Shown in pieces: positions 7,527-9,907 of a stretch of 9,907 nt of DNA. The notes under the pieces are model-generated. The model worked only from the letters and a program-made list of their open reading frames with translations. It was not told the DNA's origin and did not search any database. Numbering within the stretch: position 1 is the first letter of the stretch; every line of letters starts with the position of its first letter. Origin of the DNA: an uncultured Bacilli bacterium. Its GTDB lineage: Bacteria > Bacillota_I > Bacilli_A > RF39 > UBA660. The position numbers and the translations under genes are program-made. Location of the stretch: NCBI GenBank assembly GCA_947589165.1, contig CANQCH010000033.1:1-9907 (forward strand). The letters run 5' to 3'.

Positions 7527-7535
7527 TCACCGCCT
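7527..7535 (-). promoter_or_regulatory. Ribosome-binding site AGGCGGTGA of the VirB6-like gene
   Basis: AGGCGGTGA differs from AGGAGGTGA at one base, the same position that varies in the other GGNGGTGA sites of this operon. Its core lies six bases from the ATG at 7523, favouring that start over the ATG at 7514. Confidence 0.65.
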
Positions 7536-7556
7536 ATTTCCTATTTCGCTAACCAA

Positions 7557-7585
7557 ATTATAACATAACAAAATTCATTATGCAA
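7557..7585 (-). promoter_or_regulatory. Promoter of the type IV secretion operon (extended -10)
   Basis: TTGCAT (7585-7580), a 17-base spacer, and TGTTATAAT (7565-7557), which is a perfect TATAAT with the extended TGn element. Transcription would begin near 7550, leaving a leader of about 27 nt with the AGGCGGTGA site. The -35 matches consensus only in its first three bases, so the extended -10 probably carries much of the activity. It lies in the only sizeable non-coding gap of the window, directly after the upstream terminator. Confidence 0.72.
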
Positions 7586-7630
7586 TCTTCATCAGGGGCG
7601 AATTCTGTTAATTTTTTCTTTTTTTGCAAG

Positions 7631-7654
7631 AAAAAAGATGACTTCCATCATCTT
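7631..7654 (-). terminator. Intrinsic terminator of the upstream three-gene operon
   Basis: On the minus strand AAGATGA (7654-7648), a six-base loop TGGAAG, and TCATCTT (7641-7635) form a perfect 7-bp stem followed by a T-tract (TTTT, then CTT). The first arm begins within the TAA stop of the 95-residue gene. The stem is short and only moderately GC-rich, but its placement between that stop and the next promoter supports a real terminator, perhaps a leaky one. Confidence 0.72.
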
Positions 7655-7940
7655 ATAAAAATTCAATTAAACGATAATTAGCATTTAACTTTTCCACTAG
7701 AGAATCTTTTTCGTATTTATCTAACATTTCTTTAAAGGTACTATGATCCATAAAAAACATATCCGGGAAAGTAATGAAGATATCTACACAAGTTTTAACG
7801 CCTAAATCTTTTAAGTAGCCTAAATTAGCTTCCACTAAATCTTGCGATTTTTTAATGGCATTCATTATTTTTTTTGGGGTTGTATCTACTAATTCATCAA
7901 TATCTTCTTCCGTAAAATCATATTTTTCTAAAAATTTCAT
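7653..7940 (-). CDS. Small helical protein with an mTERF-like motif, function unknown
   Basis: A 95-residue, almost entirely helical, charged soluble protein without signal or membrane segment. I do not recognise the family. It shows about two copies of a helical pair pattern: one around IDELVDTTPKKI (14-25), and a second beginning NLGYLKDLGV (39-48) and continuing with IFITFPDMFFMDHSTFKEML (54-73). The pattern is a Leu-rich helix, then Gly, then a segment containing a proline followed by hydrophobics. It recurs in the two preceding genes and resembles mTERF-type helical repeats. The ATG overlaps the stop of the previous gene (TAATG), so translation is coupled. AAAGGAAG lies upstream as ribosome-binding site. 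It is the last gene of its unit, with the terminator at its stop. A role in protein or nucleic acid binding linked to the secretion system is inference only. Confidence 0.82.
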   Translation of the reverse strand: MKFLEKYDFTEEDIDELVDTTPKKIMNAIKKSQDLVEANLGYLKDLGVKTCVDIFITFPDMFFMDHSTFKEMLDKYEKDSLVEKLNANYRLIEFL

Positions 7941-8647
7941 TAGGCAATCTTCCTTTCATTTAATAATTCATCAATCCCAGTTGTTAAAACATTCATATCG
8001 CCTATCGTAAATGAATCCGTAAAGACATTAACTAAAACTTCTTTTTCACTTAAATTAGTAGTATCCATTTTATCAATCGCGGCTATAACTTTTTGTTTAT
8101 TTTCTTCACTATCTAAACTAAACATTTTTAATAAATCCATGGCGTAATCTTTAATGCGATTATTTTTTTTACTATCATTAGGTACGACCATTAAATCCGT
8201 AGGATCTTCTTCTTTTTCGGGTTCCACAAGATCTTTTTTGCTTTCTAATAATGGTCCTACTTGGCGATTAAATTCCCGACCATCAAAGATAAAAGAAGCC
8301 ACTAAACCATTTTCATCTTTATAAGGAACATTAATTGCATCACATTTAGCCATCCGCCGCATAATCGAAACTACTTTATTTCGAAGTAATGATGGGTTTT
8401 GTTTCATAAAATCAATTAAACCCATTTGTTCATATAATAATAAAGCTTGATACATTGTTCTTGGTTCTAACGTACAAACTATAAATTGTTCGGGCCCCGT
8501 TAATTTAATGTCTCTTTCTTTTAATAAATTATAAGTTTCACTATAAGCTACGCGGGCACTATAAAGAAACTTATAAACTTGTTCCTTCTTTTGTTCACTA
8601 AAATTTGCTGTTATTTCTGGAAGTAATTCCACAAATTCCTTTTCCAT
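7940..8647 (-). CDS. Helical protein of unknown function, middle gene of the three-gene unit
   Basis: A 235-residue soluble protein, predominantly helical; family not recognised. The N-terminal part (1-105) is helical and contains LYEQMGLIDFMKQNPSLLRN (71-90), the clearest example in the window of the pattern Leu-x-x-(Met/Leu)-Gly-(Leu/Val) followed by Asn-Pro-x-Leu-Leu, as in mTERF-type helical repeats. Residues 106-125 look beta-prone. Residues 136-163 form a charged, probably disordered linker (ESKKDLVEPEKEEDPT and on). Residues 164-235 are a second helical region. No catalytic motif, signal peptide or membrane segment is visible. AAAGGGTGGT precedes the ATG by three bases. The gene starts 15 bases after the first gene and overlaps the next by one base (TAATG), so all three are co-expressed. 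Confidence 0.85.
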   Translation of the reverse strand: MEKEFVELLPEITANFSEQKKEQVYKFLYSARVAYSETYNLLKERDIKLTGPEQFIVCTLEPRTMYQALLLYEQMGLIDFMKQNPSLLRNKVVSIMRRMAKCDAINVPYKDENGLVASFIFDGREFNRQVGPLLESKKDLVEPEKEEDPTDLMVVPNDSKKNNRIKDYAMDLLKMFSLDSEENKQKVIAAIDKMDTTNLSEKEVLVNVFTDSFTIGDMNVLTTGIDELLNERKIA

Positions 8648-8662
8648 ATTACCACCCTTTCT

Positions 8663-9823
8663 TTAATATGCCATTAAAGGTACTTTCTTTGGATCTAAAC
8701 CACTTATTTGAAGAACATTAATTGTATTTTTTAAACCATTTAAATCATACTTAACTAAGACACTTGGCATCATGCAAATATCACTAATTTCTTTACCTAT
8801 TTCTAATAACTTTTCTACTTTTTCATTTAATTCTTGATCATATAATAATTCATAGTTATCAAATAAAATATCTAATTGCATATTTTTATTTTTTAATATT
8901 TCAACATTCTTTTTAATTAATTCCGCATCATAGTTTTCTAATATTTTCGTAATAGCTTTATCCGAAAATTGATTTGCATTTAAACCGGCTTCCATTAACG
9001 TTTTTTCTAATAAACCTTTGGCTGATTCCGGATTAGTTTCATGAGTTTCTACCGTTTCTTCTTTTGACGCAATAGTTTCTTCTTCAGCCAAAATTTCTTT
9101 GGTTAAATCTTCACCAACAACTTCGGTTTCTAAGGTAGTATCTACTGCCACTGCGGGTTCATTTTCTTCAACTTTAATTTCTTCGTGGCCATTTAAATTA
9201 GCATCATAATCATATAAAGCGTCTTCAGGGAACATCAATAATTTCGCTGCTTCCCGTCTTTCATCTTCATTAAAAGCAAATTTTTCTAATAAATTAACAA
9301 TTTCATCCCGCGTAATATTAATATTACCATTTAAAGCTAAATCAAAATATTCATTTAACTTACTTTGATTACTTAAAGCTTCATCTTTCCGAATACCTAA
9401 TTCTTCTACTAAAGTAATAGCATTATTCATTTCTTTTTCGACATTGGTTAATTTTTCTTGCGCAGTTTCATTTTCGCTTACCACTTTATCAATAGTTTCC
9501 GGTAATAATTTATTAACTTTTTCATTTAAAGCTTCCGGTTCAAAATCAATATGTAATTGATCTAAAACAAAAGCAAAATCATCCCGATTAATGCTACTTA
9601 AAACATTCATTAACTTGTTGCCTTGTTCGGCTAGTAAAGCTTCTTCGTTAGTTAATCTTTCAATTTCTTGAATTAACACTTCTTTTTCATTTTTCGTTCT
9701 TTCTTGGGTTTCAATAGCGTCTTGTCTTTCCTTATTCATTTGTTTTAAGATCACACTATCGTTACCACGAAGATTATAAAGTTTGTCTAAAAGTCTTTTA
9801 GCTTCACTCGTTATCATTTTCAT
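8663..9823 (-). CDS. Coiled-coil protein with acidic linker and C-terminal helical repeats, function unknown
   Basis: A 386-residue soluble protein and first gene of the upstream unit; family not recognised. Residues about 25-75 and 100-140 are heptad-rich and likely coiled coils. Residues 165-205 are helical. Residues 211-266 form a Glu-rich, low-complexity linker. Residues 270-386 contain about three tandem helical units, starting at VEILKNKNM (307), VEKLLEIGKEI (336) and INVLQISGLD (368). The unit pattern is Leu-x-x-x-Gly, a spacer, then a segment such as MMPSVL (351-356) or NYELL (323-327), and it is shared with the next two genes. No signal peptide or membrane segment is seen. The layout suggests an oligomerising or scaffold protein, which is inference. 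AAAGGG lies eight bases before the ATG at 9823, supporting this start over the ATG two codons later. Confidence 0.85.
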   Translation of the reverse strand: MKMITSEAKRLLDKLYNLRGNDSVILKQMNKERQDAIETQERTKNEKEVLIQEIERLTNEEALLAEQGNKLMNVLSSINRDDFAFVLDQLHIDFEPEALNEKVNKLLPETIDKVVSENETAQEKLTNVEKEMNNAITLVEELGIRKDEALSNQSKLNEYFDLALNGNINITRDEIVNLLEKFAFNEDERREAAKLLMFPEDALYDYDANLNGHEEIKVEENEPAVAVDTTLETEVVGEDLTKEILAEEETIASKEETVETHETNPESAKGLLEKTLMEAGLNANQFSDKAITKILENYDAELIKKNVEILKNKNMQLDILFDNYELLYDQELNEKVEKLLEIGKEISDICMMPSVLVKYDLNGLKNTINVLQISGLDPKKVPLMAY

Positions 9824-9848
9824 TTTATCATCCCTTTATTATGTCTAA

Positions 9849-9877
9849 ATTATAGCAAATAGGAAAAAAAATGTAAA
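9849..9877 (-). promoter_or_regulatory. Promoter of the three-gene unit (extended -10)
   Basis: TTTACA (9877-9872), a 17-base spacer, and TGCTATAAT (9857-9849) match a vegetative sigma-factor promoter very well: five of six -35 bases and a perfect extended -10. Transcription would begin near 9842, leaving a leader of about 20 nt with the AAAGGG site. The quality predicts strong, largely constitutive expression. Bases 9878-9907 upstream are A/T-rich and could act as an UP element, and no gene is visible there. Confidence 0.82.
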
Positions 9878-9907
9878 TACTTTTAAGCTTTATTAGTATT
9901 ATTTTTT

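Noticed and set aside
7564..7582. Inverted repeat CATAA-N9-TTATG in the spacer of the secretion-operon promoter as an operator
   Set aside because: Half-sites of only five AT-rich bases without extension; too weak to call in this composition.
1..9907. tRNA or rRNA genes, CRISPR arrays, insertion sequences, attachment repeats or origin of transfer
   Set aside because: Gaps are at most about 130 bases and are accounted for by promoters, a terminator and ribosome-binding sites. No regularly spaced repeats or transposase-like frames were seen.

Overview
The window comes from a low-GC (roughly one third G+C by eye) Gram-positive-type bacterium. It reads cleanly with the standard genetic code: every tryptophan I checked is TGG, and no coding frame contains TGA. 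Ribosome-binding sites of the GGNGGTGA/AAAGG type, monoderm lipoproteins and a Gram-positive-style conjugation apparatus point to Bacillota, most plausibly an uncultured Bacilli or Mollicutes-relative lineage. The species cannot be named from this sequence. Every gene lies on the minus strand, so transcription runs from high to low coordinates.

There are two transcription units. The first (about 9877 to 7631) starts at a clear promoter (TTTACA, 17 bp, extended -10 TGCTATAAT). It carries three closely spaced genes of unrecognised function: a 386-residue coiled-coil/acidic-linker protein, a 235-residue helical protein and a 95-residue helical protein. It ends in an intrinsic terminator whose stem begins in the last stop codon. 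All three proteins contain variants of a short helical motif that resembles mTERF-type repeats.

The second unit (about 7585 to beyond position 1) has its own extended -10 promoter. It encodes a membrane-pore and cell-wall-opening module of a type IV secretion/conjugation system. In transcription order the genes are: a VirB6/TrbL-like polytopic membrane protein with a very long soluble tail, a PrgI/VirB3-like two-helix membrane protein, a TrsD/TraC-N-like protein, a VirB4 ATPase, a membrane-anchored bifunctional peptidoglycan hydrolase (GH24-type lysozyme plus NlpC/P60 peptidase), a lipoprotein with a C-terminal membrane anchor, and the start of a second, related lipoprotein that runs off the window edge. 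Gene spacing is very tight (a 26-nt overlap, two identical TAAGATG junctions), so this is a single operon.

Taken together, VirB4 would power assembly or transport, the PrgI- and VirB6-like proteins would form the inner-membrane part of the channel, and the hydrolase would open the wall. No relaxase, coupling ATPase (VirD4/TcpA), VirB8-like protein, integrase or attachment site is visible here. The window alone therefore cannot decide between an integrative conjugative element, a plasmid and a resident secretion system. The least explained part is the three-gene unit upstream. There is no gene-free stretch longer than about 130 bases.
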